NCBI GenBank assembly: GCA_965116195.1 | Contig: OZ220491.1 | Span: 558,001-622,000 of the forward strand | DNA from: Aldehydirespirator sp965116195 | Lineage (GTDB): Bacteria; Actinomycetota; Acidimicrobiia; Acidimicrobiales; Aldehydirespiratoraceae | Length of the DNA: 64,000 nt | Direction: 5' to 3' | Part shown: positions 42,460 to 51,660 of the stretch, one piece after another | Layout of the letters: every line of letters begins with the position of its first letter | Position numbering within the stretch: position 1 is the stretch's first letter | Position numbers and translations under genes: made by a program | The notes under the pieces: generated by a model | What the model was told of the DNA's origin: nothing | The model's database searches: none | Seen by the model: the letters and a program-made list of their open reading frames with translations, nothing else

Positions 42460-43626
42460 TCAGCGCGATCTGGGCAGGCCCAGCCAGCCCTCAGCCACGA
42501 GATTGCGGTTGATCTCGCTGGTGCCACCATAAATGGCGGTCACAGGGGCATGGCGGAAATGCTCCTCAACGCTGCCGTCCATGTGCGCCTGGGGATCGTC
42601 GTGGGTGAGCAGTCCGTCAACGCCCATCATGTCACGAAACCACGAACAGTGCTTCTTGTAGGACTCGGAGGCGAAGAGTTTGGTCATGGAACCCTCCACT
42701 CCGAACATCACCCCCTCAGAAGCCAGTGCCGCTGTGTGATAGGCGAAACTGCGACACACCTCCACATCAATCATCGCCTCAACCAGACACCTCCGCACAA
42801 CCTCGTCGTCGATGGGGCGGGTGCCGTCGCTGCGACGGGTGCGGCGGGCCCAGTCGATAGCAGCATCAATCACAGGCGGTGACGGGAACTGACCGCCAGC
42901 AATACCCCGCTCGTATTTGAGCGCGGTCTTCATCACCGCCCAGCCGCCGTTCACATCCCCCAAGCGCCACTCGTCGCCCAACTCAACCGCGTCGTAAAAC
43001 GTGGCATTGGAGCGTTCGGTACCCATCGTCTCCACCGGCTGTATCTCAATGCCGGGCGTGTCAAGCGGCACCACAAAAAAGGTCAGTCCCCGGTGCTTGG
43101 GCACGTCAGGATCGGTACGGGTCAGCAGCATCACGTAGTCGGCTATGTGGGCCATCGTCGTCCACATCTTGGAGCCGTTGATCACCCAGGTGGCACCGTG
43201 GCGCTCGGCTTTGGTGCGGGCCGCAGCCACATCTGACCCGGACTCCGGCTCGCTGTAACCGAAGCACGCCAGCGCTTCGCCGTCCAACAGTCGTGGCACC
43301 ACCTCGGCGCGCAGGTGGCTGTTGCCGTGCTCCAGGATCATTGACACGGTAACCACCGCAACCCCCAGAGCATCCACGGGAGCTTGGTGCAGTTGCAGTT
43401 CCTCCAACAACACACACAAGAGCTCGGGATCCATACCACCGCCACCCAGGCTGGCTGGCACGGCACCCGACAGCCAGCCCCGCTCAGCCATGGCCCGGTG
43501 CAGTTCAGCGGAATGGATCGTGCCGTCACGGGTAGCCGCGATCATCTGTGGGGTGAGGTGCTCGGCCAGGAACTCCCGAACCTCGTCACGAAACGCCAGC
43601 GCCTGGGCCGAAAGCCGAAAGTCCAT
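42460..43626 (-). CDS. acyl-CoA dehydrogenase
   Basis: A 388-residue FAD-dependent acyl-CoA dehydrogenase that introduces a trans-2 double bond. Family features: the N-terminal helical domain (FRDEVREFLAEHLTPQ), ACFGYSEPESGSDVAAART (FAD-binding beta region, about 125), HGATWVINGSKMWTTMAHIA, and the C-terminal IYGGTSEINRNLVAEGWLGL. Substrate is not evident; the neighbouring acyl-CoA dehydrogenase upstream (44214) is separated only by a repeat array, so the two may form an alpha2beta2 enzyme as in the FadE pairs of steroid side-chain catabolism (inference). The ATG shares its A with the TGA of the bridging ORF (TGATG at 43628-43624). Confidence 0.9.
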   Translation of the reverse strand: MDFRLSAQALAFRDEVREFLAEHLTPQMIAATRDGTIHSAELHRAMAERGWLSGAVPASLGGGGMDPELLCVLLEELQLHQAPVDALGVAVVTVSMILEHGNSHLRAEVVPRLLDGEALACFGYSEPESGSDVAAARTKAERHGATWVINGSKMWTTMAHIADYVMLLTRTDPDVPKHRGLTFFVVPLDTPGIEIQPVETMGTERSNATFYDAVELGDEWRLGDVNGGWAVMKTALKYERGIAGGQFPSPPVIDAAIDWARRTRRSDGTRPIDDEVVRRCLVEAMIDVEVCRSFAYHTAALASEGVMFGVEGSMTKLFASESYKKHCSWFRDMMGVDGLLTHDDPQAHMDGSVEEHFRHAPVTAIYGGTSEINRNLVAEGWLGLPRSR

Positions 43627-44207
43627 CAGTCAAGTGTGCAGTGAGTTGGCATGAAGTGCTGTCGGTTGGTGTCGTCGGGTGTTGTCTGGCAGGGGGTCAC
43701 CGATGGTGTCATGTCGTGATCACGGGGGTGTTTGGGAGGTCGGGTTGTGCAGGTTGTTGGCGTGGTGTGGTGTTGGTTGGTGTCGTCGGGTGTTGTCTGG
43801 CAGGGGGTCACCGATGGTGTCATGTCGTGATCACGGGGGTGTTTGGGAGGTTGGGTTGTGTAGGTTGTTGGCGTGGTGTGGTGTTGGTTGGTGTCGTCGG
43901 GTGTTGTCTGGCAGGGGGTCACCGATGGTGTCATGTCGTGATTTCGGGGGTGTTTGGGAGGTTGGGTTGTGTAGGTTGTTGGCGTGGTGTGGTGTTGGTT
44001 GGTGTCGTCGGGTGTTGTCTGGCAGGGGGTCACCGATGGTGTCATGTCGTGATTTCGGGGGTGTTTGGGAGGTTGGGTTGTGTAGGTTGTTGGCGTGGTG
44101 TGGTGTTGGTTGGTGTCGTCGGGTGTTGTCTGGCAGGGGGTCACCGATGGTGTCATGTCGTGATCACCGGGGTGTCTGGGAGGTCGGGTTGTGCAGGCGG
44201 ATAGCAT
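43626..44207 (-). repeat. 111-bp junction array (5 copies) read as a 193-codon bridging ORF
   Basis: Five units of 111 bp (anchor GTTGTCTGGCAGGGGGTCAC at 43681, 43792, 43903, 44014 and 44125). On the minus strand an ATG seven bases after the upstream stop opens a frame of 193 codons (37-residue units with core DMTPSVTPCQTTPDDTN). Its TGA overlaps the downstream ATG by one base. It is His/Thr/Pro-rich with no recognisable domain. Confidence 0.9.
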
Positions 44208-44213
44208 GAAGCG

Positions 44214-45359
44214 TTATCCGGTGACCCGCTCCGTGGGGCCGAACTCGGAGTTGGCCAAACGTGAAATCTCCAGGGCGGGTTCCCCAAGTTGTAACAGCCA
44301 GGAAGCGGCCCGGCGGTAGTAGAGCTGCACGTCATATTCGGAGCTGTAGCCGTAACCGCCGTGGTATTGCAGCACCCGGTCAGTGGCGAAACGGGCTGAG
44401 TCGCTGGCAAAGAGAAGCGCCATCGCAGCCAACCGATGAGCATCCGCAGCTGCGGCATCCAGGGTACACACGGCCCGGAATGCGATCAGCCGAGCGCCCT
44501 CAACGCGCACAGCGGCATCGGCCAGGCCGTGCTGTACAGCTTGGAACGATCCGACCGGCACGCCGAACTGATGTCGCTGCTTCACGTACGCCACGCCCAT
44601 GTCCAGCGCCTCTTGGGCCAGGCCGGCACAGGCGACAGCCATCAGAGCCTTCCACTCCGCCAGCGCCCGTTCCCACACCTGACGTGCCGCTTGGCCGGAG
44701 GCGACCACAGTAGCCTGGGACAGGTCACGGTCTGCGAGGGGAAGGTTCGCGGTGTTGGGGCGAGCCGAGTCCGGCGGGTCGCTGCGGTGCATCAGCAGTG
44801 TGTCGTTGTGTTGCGCAACCACCACATCGGCCACGGCACCGGCGGGTACCAAGCGGGCTGTGGCATCCGCGTCCGGTGGTCGCAAAGTCAAGGTGGTCAG
44901 AATGTCGCCCTGAACGGCTGCGCGTACTGTTTCTCTCAGGTTGGGCGTGGTACTTGACCCGGTGATCTTCGGGGTCAGACCAGGTTTCGCTGCGTGGACT
45001 GTTTCTCGCAGACTGGGCGTGGTGTCCCAGCCGTCAACGGCTGCGAGCAGGCGAGTTGTCACGGCATGCTCAACGATTGGCACGGCAGCGATCCGCCGAC
45101 CCCACTCGCGCACGACCACGGCGAGGTCAACCAACGAGGCACCGCCGCCGCCGTACTCCTCTGACACGGCCATGCCCGTAGCGCCTGCCGCAGTCAACTT
45201 GTCCCAGAGTTGACGGTCAAAACCGCAGGTGGCTTCAGCAGCCCGCACGTCTTCGCAGGTTGACTCGTGCGCCAACAGGTCGGCGAAGACCTCTTGAACC
45301 GCCTGCTGGTCCTCTGAGTAGCGGGTTCGCACGGTCTGTTCTGGCTCCCTTGATCTCAC
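44214..45359 (-). CDS. acyl-CoA dehydrogenase family protein, divergent (possible beta subunit)
   Basis: A 381-residue member with the acyl-CoA dehydrogenase fold: YSEDQQAVQEVFADLLAHES at the start, AVSEEYGGGGASLVDLAVVV (about 75), a degenerate middle domain, and a C-terminal helical half with KQRHQFGVPVGSFQAVQHGL (about 270) and VLQYHGGYGYSSEYDVQLYY (about 340). The FAD-binding beta domain is short and lacks the usual SEPxxGSD motif, as in the non-catalytic or half-FAD subunits of heterotetrameric enzymes. A roughly 24-residue segment (TTPxLRETVxAA) is duplicated at about 110-150. It precedes the second dehydrogenase gene on the same strand. The start is uncertain; ATG 45359 is the first in the frame. 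Confidence 0.82.
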   Translation of the reverse strand: MRSREPEQTVRTRYSEDQQAVQEVFADLLAHESTCEDVRAAEATCGFDRQLWDKLTAAGATGMAVSEEYGGGGASLVDLAVVVREWGRRIAAVPIVEHAVTTRLLAAVDGWDTTPSLRETVHAAKPGLTPKITGSSTTPNLRETVRAAVQGDILTTLTLRPPDADATARLVPAGAVADVVVAQHNDTLLMHRSDPPDSARPNTANLPLADRDLSQATVVASGQAARQVWERALAEWKALMAVACAGLAQEALDMGVAYVKQRHQFGVPVGSFQAVQHGLADAAVRVEGARLIAFRAVCTLDAAAADAHRLAAMALLFASDSARFATDRVLQYHGGYGYSSEYDVQLYYRRAASWLLQLGEPALEISRLANSEFGPTERVTG

Positions 45360-46112
45360 GAAGCGGCCTGTATGTTCTATCTACAAGCGGAACGGTCCCG
45401 CGAGAGCGCTGCCGACCGGGCTTTGGTGATGTTGAGGGTTTGGTGCTGAGACGGTCCCGCGAGCAGGCCGCTGACCTGCAGCATTGGCGGTGGTGTTGAC
45501 TTCTATGCATCACTTTGGCACCCGCCAACGTGCCCACCCTGCTTACTCGGCGGACAAGTGAGCGTTGCCGGACCTGAGCATGCACCCCTCTGGCGTTGCT
45601 GACGCTGTCGGCTGGCTCACGCCACAACGAGAACAGGGATGCACCAAGGCGGAAAAACGCAACAAATCCCGGAACGAAAGCACGCCACAACGAGAACAGG
45701 GATGCACCCCTCGGCGGCGTTGCTGACGCTTCAAGGTGATCATAAGCATGATCGGGGTTCCTATGCACCCCTCGGTGGCGTTGCCGACCGAGTAAGCGGA
45801 AGTTGGCGGTGTTGGCGGACCGGACTAACGCAGCAGGGGTCAGCGGGTGTTGCTGGACCGGCCTGATACAGTAGTAAGGGATTCGGTGAGCGTTGCTCGG
45901 CGGGAATCAATGGGTGTTACTGGACTGGAATACGTGACTGCTGGCGCGCGTTGTAGACAGACACGATTGAGCACATGTCCCGATCAGGCCCGACCGGATG
46001 CGGAACCGTTTCCCGTAGCCTTGAAAAACGGTGCCAAGCGGTTGAGCTTGGAGGGCTTGGCCAGAGCACAACCCCAGAGCACAACCCCAGAGCGCAACCC
46101 AAGGAGTAACAG
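45360..46112. other. non-coding spacer, divergent genes, with diverged repeats
   Basis: Divergent spacer between the acyl-CoA dehydrogenase (minus) and the ArsI-like gene (plus). It holds scattered duplicates rather than an orderly array: ACGCCACAACGAGAACAGGG at about 45621 and 45682, CACCCCTC-GGCGG-TTGC-type blocks three times (45584, 45706, 45765), ACGGTCCCGCGAG twice (45391, 45450), and a short direct repeat AGCACAACCCCAG twice to three times just before the plus gene (46064-46095). A good AAGGAG ribosome site precedes the ArsI-like ATG. No gene supported. Confidence 0.5.
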
Positions 46113-46553
46113 ATGAGAGTGCAACTCGCTTTGAACGTGGCTGACCTTGAGGAAGCAGTGGCGTTTTATGCGCGGTTGTTCGGGGTGGAGCCGGCAAGGC
46201 GCAGACCCGGATACGCCAACTTCGCCATTGACGAGCCACCGCTGAAACTGGTGCTGTTTGAAGCCTCAGATGAAGCGGGCAACGGTGCTGGAGACGGATG
46301 TTGCGGGCCGGCTGGAACCATCAACCACCTCGGCGTGGAAACCAACACGGCCGAGCAGGTAACAGCTGCCGAGCAGCGCATCCGAGACTCGGGTCTGGAC
46401 ACCACGGGCCTTGAGGACACCCTGTGTTGCTACGCGGCCAAGACCGAGACCTGGGTCACAGCCCCCGACGGCATCCGCTGGGAGTGGTATGTCCGCTCCG
46501 GCGACAGCGAAGTACTCGAAAATGTTGTCCTCGCGTCTGACCGGTCGAGCTGA
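46113..46553 (+). CDS. ArsI/CadI-like VOC-family protein (C-As lyase type)
   Basis: A 146-residue vicinal-oxygen-chelate (glyoxalase/bleomycin-resistance fold) protein. MRVQLALNVADLEEAVAFYA opens the domain, INHLGVET is the metal-ligand strand (about 70), and CCYAAKTETWVTAPDGIRWE (about 110) carries the neighbouring Cys pair that ArsI uses to bind trivalent organoarsenicals; CadI proteins share this. ArsI cleaves the C-As bond of methylarsenite. An additional Cys pair (GDGCCGP, about 63) is unusual. There is no ars operon nearby, so metal or arsenic specificity is uncertain. The ATG has AAGGAG eight bases upstream. Confidence 0.75.
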   Translation: MRVQLALNVADLEEAVAFYARLFGVEPARRRPGYANFAIDEPPLKLVLFEASDEAGNGAGDGCCGPAGTINHLGVETNTAEQVTAAEQRIRDSGLDTTGLEDTLCCYAAKTETWVTAPDGIRWEWYVRSGDSEVLENVVLASDRSS

Positions 46554-46657
46554 GGTAGGCGGCATCCACATCGGCATTGGACATTGTGCTATGGTTCGGG
46601 CGGTGTCGGCTGCGCTGAGGTAGTCGGCCAAGGAAACTACCAAAGGAGAAATCCCTC

Positions 46658-47149
46658 ATGACCAAAACAGATACAGGCGATGCACGAGGTGTCTGTGTCG
46701 TGCTCGCCAGGTGGCACGACAAGATAAGCATCGGTGCAATTCTGAGTTTGTACTGGTTCTTGTTCTGGCTGCTCAACGGCTTCGACAAGTTCTTCAACGC
46801 TGACCATTTCTATGGTGTGAACTTCAAGGCGGGGCTTGAGAACCAGATGCTCCCTGCGCTCAACTTGAACACCTCCCTCGCTGCGCCCTTGGCGATCATC
46901 GTCGGGATAATCGAGGTGGTGCTCGGCTTGCTGTTCCTGGTGGCGCTGGTCAGATTCCTGCAAAAGGCACCGCACCGCTATGAGGTGGCCACCGCCTGCA
47001 TCAGCCTCAGCGTGCTGTTCTTTGCGTTGCTGACCGCTGGCGCGATCTTGTTGGGAGAGCGGGGCCACGTCCAAACACAAGGTCTCTTCATCGGTGTCCT
47101 GCTGGTGAGCGCGCTGACGCTTCACATTTCCAAGAAAGCAAGCGTCTGA
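46658..47149 (+). CDS. four-helix membrane protein of unknown function (DoxX-like)
   Basis: A 163-residue protein with about four hydrophobic segments (about 25-42, 65-100, 115-135, 140-160) and a short polar N-terminus. The layout, with a polar loop after the first helix (LLNGFDKFFNADHFYGVNFK), resembles small DoxX/MauE-like proteins, but no diagnostic motif is visible. AAGGAG lies ten bases before the ATG. It follows the ArsI-like gene by 104 bases; a copy of GCTGAGGTAG from that gene's end recurs in the spacer. A strong hairpin follows. Confidence 0.7.
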   Translation: MTKTDTGDARGVCVVLARWHDKISIGAILSLYWFLFWLLNGFDKFFNADHFYGVNFKAGLENQMLPALNLNTSLAAPLAIIVGIIEVVLGLLFLVALVRFLQKAPHRYEVATACISLSVLFFALLTAGAILLGERGHVQTQGLFIGVLLVSALTLHISKKASV

Positions 47150-47161
47150 CTCAAGGAGCAC

Positions 47162-47212
47162 CGAAATTCCTGTGGTTAGGTGCGATAATCGCGCCAAACC
47201 ACAGGAATTTCG
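47162..47212. terminator. perfect 16-bp hairpin between convergent genes
   Basis: CGAAATTCCTGTGGTT pairs exactly with AACCACAGGAATTTCG, and the inner GGTGCGA/TCGCGCC adds seven more pairs (one G-U), leaving a tiny loop. The A/T runs at the stem base supply U-rich 3' ends in both directions. It lies between convergent genes (ends 47149 and 47222), as expected for a bidirectional terminator. Confidence 0.75.
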
Positions 47213-47221
47213 AGACATCTG

Positions 47222-48853
47222 TTACCTCGGGATGTCACGCCAGGCGATGTCACGGTCAAAGCCGGGCTCGCGGGGCAGGCCCAAGGCCCGCTCACCCAGG
47301 TTGTTGCGCATGACCTCGTTGGTGCCGCCGCCGATTGAGACTGCAAAGCGTCCCATCAACTCGTGACGGGCCCAGCGGGCCGTGTCATCCCAGGCAGCCA
47401 CCACCGACAGGCCGCCGAGCGCTGCTGCAAGTTCGCCGCTGCGACGTTTGGTTTCCGCGGCGAACAGCTTCATCAAACCTGGGTCAACAGGTGGTGACAC
47501 GCCCCGTCGGACCGCGTCACCGATGGCCCCACCCATCCAGCTCTGCATCCGCTCTCGAGCCCAGATATCGGCCAGCTGCTGACGCACCAGCGGATCGCCT
47601 GTCGTGCCCTGACGACGGGCCAGTTCCGCCAGCGGGCCCATCACGCTTGAACTCCTGCGGTCACCGATGAACGCCGACTCGTTCAACAGCACCGTCCGGG
47701 CCACAGCCCAGCCACCGTCAATCTCACCCACGATGTTGTCGGTCGGGATGCGCACATCGTCGAAGAAGACCTCGTTGAAATGGGCCGAGCCGTTCATCTG
47801 CACCAACGGGCGAGCCTCAATACCTGGTGTGGACATGTCCACGAGCACAAAGGTGATCCCCCGGTGCTTGGGAGCGTCGGGGTTGCTGCGAACCAGCAAA
47901 AAGCCCCAGTCGCAGAACTGGGCCTGGGAGTTCCACACCTTCTGGCCGCTGACCACGAAATCGTCGCCGTCACGTGTCGCACGCATACCCAGGCCGGCGA
48001 GGTCGCTACCCGCTCCCGGCTCACTGAACAACTGACAGAAGGCCAGGTCTCCTGACAGCAGGCCCGGCAGGAAGCGCTGCTTTTGTTGCTCTGTGCCGTG
48101 ACGCAGCAGCGTGGGGCCGAGCATGGCGATAGTGGCGCCTATGAAGCCGGGCCATTCCTCATAGTCGGCGGACACCTCGGCGAAGATCCGTGCTTGCCAC
48201 GGCTCGCCTCCGCCTCCGCCGTAGGCGCGGGGCCATGTGAGACCGGCCCAGCCGTGGTCAAAAAGCGTGCGCTGCCAGGCTCGCCCGCTCTCGAAGTAGC
48301 TCTTGGCCCGGGATGCGTCAACGTACAGGGGCACGCTCCACAGGTCGTCGCGAGTCCGTGGAGTGGCGTGCGCTTCATGCCAATCGGTGACACGAGCACG
48401 AAACTCCGACTGCTCGGTCGTGTCGTCACCTGAGTTGGATGACCGGTTGTCAGCTTGGTCTGAGAGGGGCCGCTGAGCATTTGAGAGGCTGTTTGGCCTG
48501 TCGCCTGAGTTGGATGGTGGCTCGGTCGTGTCGTCGTCTGAGTTGGATGACCGGTTGTCAGCTTGGTCTGAGAGGGGTCGCTGAGTATTTGAGAGGCTGT
48601 TTGGCCTGTCGCCTGAGTTGGATGGTGGCTCGGTCGTGTCGTCGTCTGAGTTGGATGACCGGTTGTCAGCTTGACCTTCCGGTGTGTCGCCTCTGTGGTT
48701 TGGGTTGCGAATTGAGGTGTGGTTGTTCACGCTGTGTCCTGTTGTATGGGGGTAGCTGTTACGTAGCTCGCGGGCACGGTTGGTGGTTGCCAGCGGTTGT
48801 TCGGTTGTTTGAGTGCATCTTTGGTGGAACCGTCCCAGGCTATGACAGGGCAC
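47222..48853 (-). CDS. acyl-CoA dehydrogenase with repeat-rich N-terminal extension
   Basis: The conserved enzyme starts at about residue 150 (EFRARVTDWHEAHATP) and has the dehydrogenase features: CQLFSEPGAGSDLAGLGMRA (about 270), DDFVVSGQKVWNSQAQFCDW, FFDDVRIPTDNIVGE and the C-terminal SIGGGTNEVMRNNLGERALG. It is a typical FadE-type flavoenzyme of about 390 residues. Ahead of it are about 150 residues of Asn/Ser/Asp/Pro-rich sequence made largely of 36-residue repeats. The open frame could start at ATG 48853, but the true start may be inside the array. It converges with the membrane protein gene at a strong hairpin. Confidence 0.88.
   Translation of the reverse strand: MPCHSLGRFHQRCTQTTEQPLATTNRARELRNSYPHTTGHSVNNHTSIRNPNHRGDTPEGQADNRSSNSDDDTTEPPSNSGDRPNSLSNTQRPLSDQADNRSSNSDDDTTEPPSNSGDRPNSLSNAQRPLSDQADNRSSNSGDDTTEQSEFRARVTDWHEAHATPRTRDDLWSVPLYVDASRAKSYFESGRAWQRTLFDHGWAGLTWPRAYGGGGGEPWQARIFAEVSADYEEWPGFIGATIAMLGPTLLRHGTEQQKQRFLPGLLSGDLAFCQLFSEPGAGSDLAGLGMRATRDGDDFVVSGQKVWNSQAQFCDWGFLLVRSNPDAPKHRGITFVLVDMSTPGIEARPLVQMNGSAHFNEVFFDDVRIPTDNIVGEIDGGWAVARTVLLNESAFIGDRRSSSVMGPLAELARRQGTTGDPLVRQQLADIWARERMQSWMGGAIGDAVRRGVSPPVDPGLMKLFAAETKRRSGELAAALGGLSVVAAWDDTARWARHELMGRFAVSIGGGTNEVMRNNLGERALGLPREPGFDRDIAWRDIPR
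48439..48680 (-). repeat. 108-bp in-frame array at the 5' end of the acyl-CoA dehydrogenase gene
   Basis: Anchors GGTTGTCAGCTTG at 48445, 48553 and 48661 give a 108-bp period. Units code QADNRSSNSDDDTTEPPSN and SGDRPNSLSNxQRPLSD. The last unit blends into the conserved enzyme sequence, suggesting the array captured the original start region. Confidence 0.9.
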
Positions 48854-48976
48854 ATCGGGTACGGGTGATCAGCGGGCACGGGTGATCATTGTCGGCGGTT
48901 GTTCGGTCGTTTGTTGCACTTCACAGGGTTGAGAGGCAACGGTGGTACTCGAATATGCCCGCTACGCTCTGCGGGC

Positions 48977-49804
48977 GTGTCTGATGTGCCCGGTGAACGC
49001 TACGGCGTAGCCGACGACGAGGTAGACCTCGAACGTGTACGGCTGGCAATGCTGGCAGAGACCTATGATCCTCCCACCTTCTCGCTGCTCAAACGTGTCG
49101 GGGTTGAACCGGGGATGCACGTGCTGGAGGTCGGCGCAGGCACGGGCAGCGTGTCGGCATGGCTGGCGGACCAGGTAGGTGCGTCAGGTCGGGTGATGTC
49201 CACCGACATCGACTTGAGGTTCCACGCCGAGATGCCGTCCAACGTCATCGTGCGTCAACATGACGCAACTCGTGACCGCTTCCCCAAAGAACACTTCCAC
49301 CTGGTACACGCCCGGGCGGTGATCCAACATCTGCCGGAGCGCACAGAAGTGCTCGCCCGGCTGTGTCAGGCCCTGCGGCCGGGCGGGGCGATGGTCATTG
49401 AGGACGGTGCCATGGCCGAGTTCGCCGAGCAGGTACTGCCCGAGCCGTTGGGTTCCATTCATCGTCTGGTTGCCAACGCTTCGCAGCAGTCGTGGCGCGA
49501 TCCTCAGGCCGGGGTGCGTGTCCTCGGTTGGATGCGTGAACTCGGGTTGGAAGACCTGGATGCCTCTGGACGGGTGCGGATCATGCGCCCTGGTGAACCC
49601 AGCGGGGAGTGGTGGTTCCTGGCTCTGGAGCGGGCCGTGCCCCGCCTGGTTGAGGCGGGTGTCGTGGCTCAACACGACGCTGCGACCGCGCTGGAGCAGA
49701 TGCGCTCACCCGGCTTCACGATGCTCGGCCCCACATCTGTGGCCACTGTCGGGCGTAGGCCTGCGTCCGCGGCGACGGCTCACCTGCTAGAAGACTCATC
49801 ATGA
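48977..49804 (+). CDS. SAM-dependent methyltransferase (class I)
   Basis: A class I methyltransferase of about 275 residues: SAM motif I VLEVGAGTGSVSAWLA (about 45), STDID (motif II acidic end), RQHDATRDRFPKEHFHLVHA (motif III-IV), and LPERTEVLARLCQALRPGGA with post-motif strand. The likely start is GTG 48977 (SDVPGERYGV), because the conserved sequence begins there; the frame is open from 48899. The C-terminal 25 residues (GPTSVATVGRRPASAATAHL) are the seed of the downstream junction array. The stop overlaps an ATG by ATGA at 49801-49804. Substrate unknown. Confidence 0.82.
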   Translation: MSDVPGERYGVADDEVDLERVRLAMLAETYDPPTFSLLKRVGVEPGMHVLEVGAGTGSVSAWLADQVGASGRVMSTDIDLRFHAEMPSNVIVRQHDATRDRFPKEHFHLVHARAVIQHLPERTEVLARLCQALRPGGAMVIEDGAMAEFAEQVLPEPLGSIHRLVANASQQSWRDPQAGVRVLGWMRELGLEDLDASGRVRIMRPGEPSGEWWFLALERAVPRLVEAGVVAQHDAATALEQMRSPGFTMLGPTSVATVGRRPASAATAHLLEDSS

Positions 49805-50551
49805 AGTTTGCCGTGCGTTCAGGCCCCACATCTGTGGCCACTGTTGGGCAAGCCTGCGTCCGCGGCGACGGCTCACCTGCAGGGGGGTTCATCATGAGGT
49901 TGACCGTGTTCATTGGCTGCATATCTGTAGCCACAGTTGGGCGTAAGCCTGCGTCTGAAGTGATGACCCATCTGCAAGAGGTTCCATCATGAAGTTTGTC
50001 GTGTGTTCAGGCCCCACATCTGTGGCCACTGTTGGGCAAGCCTGCGTCCGCGGCGACGGCTCACCTGCTGGGAGACTCATCATGAAGTTTGCCGTGTGTT
50101 CAGGCTCCACATCTGTGGCCACTGTTGGGCGTGGGCCTGCGTCTGAAGTGATGACCCAGCTGCAAGAGGTTCCATCATGAAGTTTGTCGTGCGTTCAGGC
50201 TCCACATCTGTGGCCACTGTTGGGCGTGGGCCTGCGTCTGAAGTGATGACCCATCTGCAAGAGGTTCCATCATGAAGTTTGTCGTGTGTTCAGGCTGCAT
50301 ATCTGTGGCCACTGTTGGGCGTGGGCCTTTGGTTGCGGTGGTGGCTTTGCAGGGGGGTTCATCATGAGGTTGACCGTGTTCATTGGCTGCATATCTGTGG
50401 CCACTGTTGGGCGTGGGCCTTTGGTTGCGGTGGTGGCTTTGCAGGGGGGTTCATCATGAGGTTGACCGTGTTCATTGGCTGCATATCTGTGGCCACTGTT
50501 GGGCGTGGGCCTTTGGTTGCGGTGGTGGCTTTGCAGGGGGGTTCATCATGA
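49730..50551 (+). repeat. 92-95-bp junction array: chain of coupled mini-ORFs between methyltransferase and LLM gene
   Basis: Each unit joins the methyltransferase 3' end (TSVATVGR...) to the LLM gene's first codons (ATGAAGTT...). ATGs occur at 49801, 49894, 49989, 50082, 50177, 50272, 50364, 50456 and 50548. Read from 49801, mini-ORFs run 49801-49992 (63 codons), 49989-50180 (63), 50177-50275 (32), 50272-50367 (31), 50364-50459 (31) and 50456-50551 (31). Each stop overlaps the next ATG by ATGA, the last ATG being the LLM start. Each unit keeps its own ribosome site (AGAGGTT- or AGGGGGG-type). Confidence 0.92.
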
Positions 50552-51660
50552 AGTTCGCAATGTTCTACGAGATACCGGTAGCCCGACCTTGGTCGCGTGA
50601 CAGTGAACAGCAGGCCTACCGGGAGGTGATTGAACAGGTGTGTCTCGGTGATCGTGTCGGATTTCATTCCGTGTGGACGGTGGAGCACCATTTTTTGGAG
50701 GAGTTCTCACACTGCTCCAACCCCGAGGTTCTCTACGGTCATCTGGCCGCAATCACCAGCAACCTGCGACTCGGGTTCGGTGTGCGGCTCATGCCCAAGC
50801 CCTACAACCATCCGGTGAGAACCGCCGAGTCTGTGGCGGTGCTTGACCTGCTGTCGGACGGTCGGGTGGAGTTCGGCACCGGACGCTCCGCCACACGCGC
50901 CGAACTCGAGGGTTTCGGCATCCACCCCAGCGAGACCCGAGCCATGTGGCGTGAAGCACTGGCGATGTCTGTCGCCGCGCTGAGCGAGGACGAGATCGAA
51001 TGGGACGGCCACTACTGGCAGCTGCCCAGACGGCGAGTCCTGCCCAAACCCCGCCAACAGCCCCACCCCCCGCTCTGGGCGGCTACCAGTTCAGATGGAG
51101 GCCATCGCACCATCGGTGAGGCCGGACTGGGCCTGTTGTCATTTTCGGTGGGAACACCACCTGAGGAACTGGCTCGGCGTATCGCCATCTACCGTGAGGG
51201 CATTGCTGCCTGCACCGAACCAATCGGTCGCTTCATCAATGACCAGGCGGCCACATTCACCATGGTCAATGTCGCTCCGACCAACTCCGAGGCCGTTGAC
51301 GTGGCGGCGGAGTCCTTTGAGTGGTATCCCAAGAAAGGCGCTCGCCTCATCGGATCGGTCGCACAGTGGCTGCGTGAGATGGACGCAGAACTCGGTACCT
51401 ACGACTATCTCGCCAGCACCGCCGACCATGTGGAAGACGGCTCCATTGAGCATCTGACCATGGACTACCTGATGGGCACCAACGCCTGCGTGTGCGGCGA
51501 CCCCGATCGCGCCATCGAGATGTTCAAGGCTTACGAGGCCACCGGTTGCGACATGGTGTTCTGCCTGTTCAACCCCTACAAGGTGCCCCACGACAAGGTG
51601 ATGCAGACCATTGAATTGATGGGAGAGCATGTGATACCCGAGTTCGCGTCGTCGGGTTAG
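50548..51660 (+). CDS. LLM-class (luciferase-like) flavin-dependent oxidoreductase
   Basis: A 370-residue bacterial luciferase-like monooxygenase (TIM barrel, uses reduced flavin). Visible family features: KFAMFYEIPVARPWSRDSEQ, GFHSVWTVEHHFLEEFSHCS (about 42), LRLGFGVRLMPKPYNHPVRT, ESVAVLDLLSDGRVEFGTGR (about 95), and a C-terminal segment with GDPDRAIEMFKAYEATGCDM. The true start is ATG 50548; the frame is open upstream to 50383 only because of the repeats. AGGGGGG precedes it at nine bases. It is in series with the methyltransferase, thiolase and SDR genes, all linked by arrays, suggesting one catabolic transcript. Confidence 0.9.
   Translation: MKFAMFYEIPVARPWSRDSEQQAYREVIEQVCLGDRVGFHSVWTVEHHFLEEFSHCSNPEVLYGHLAAITSNLRLGFGVRLMPKPYNHPVRTAESVAVLDLLSDGRVEFGTGRSATRAELEGFGIHPSETRAMWREALAMSVAALSEDEIEWDGHYWQLPRRRVLPKPRQQPHPPLWAATSSDGGHRTIGEAGLGLLSFSVGTPPEELARRIAIYREGIAACTEPIGRFINDQAATFTMVNVAPTNSEAVDVAAESFEWYPKKGARLIGSVAQWLREMDAELGTYDYLASTADHVEDGSIEHLTMDYLMGTNACVCGDPDRAIEMFKAYEATGCDMVFCLFNPYKVPHDKVMQTIELMGEHVIPEFASSG

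Noticed and set aside
50383..50547. N-terminal extension of the LLM oxidoreductase
   Set aside because: The sequence is repeat units in another frame; a good ribosome site and family start lie at 50548.
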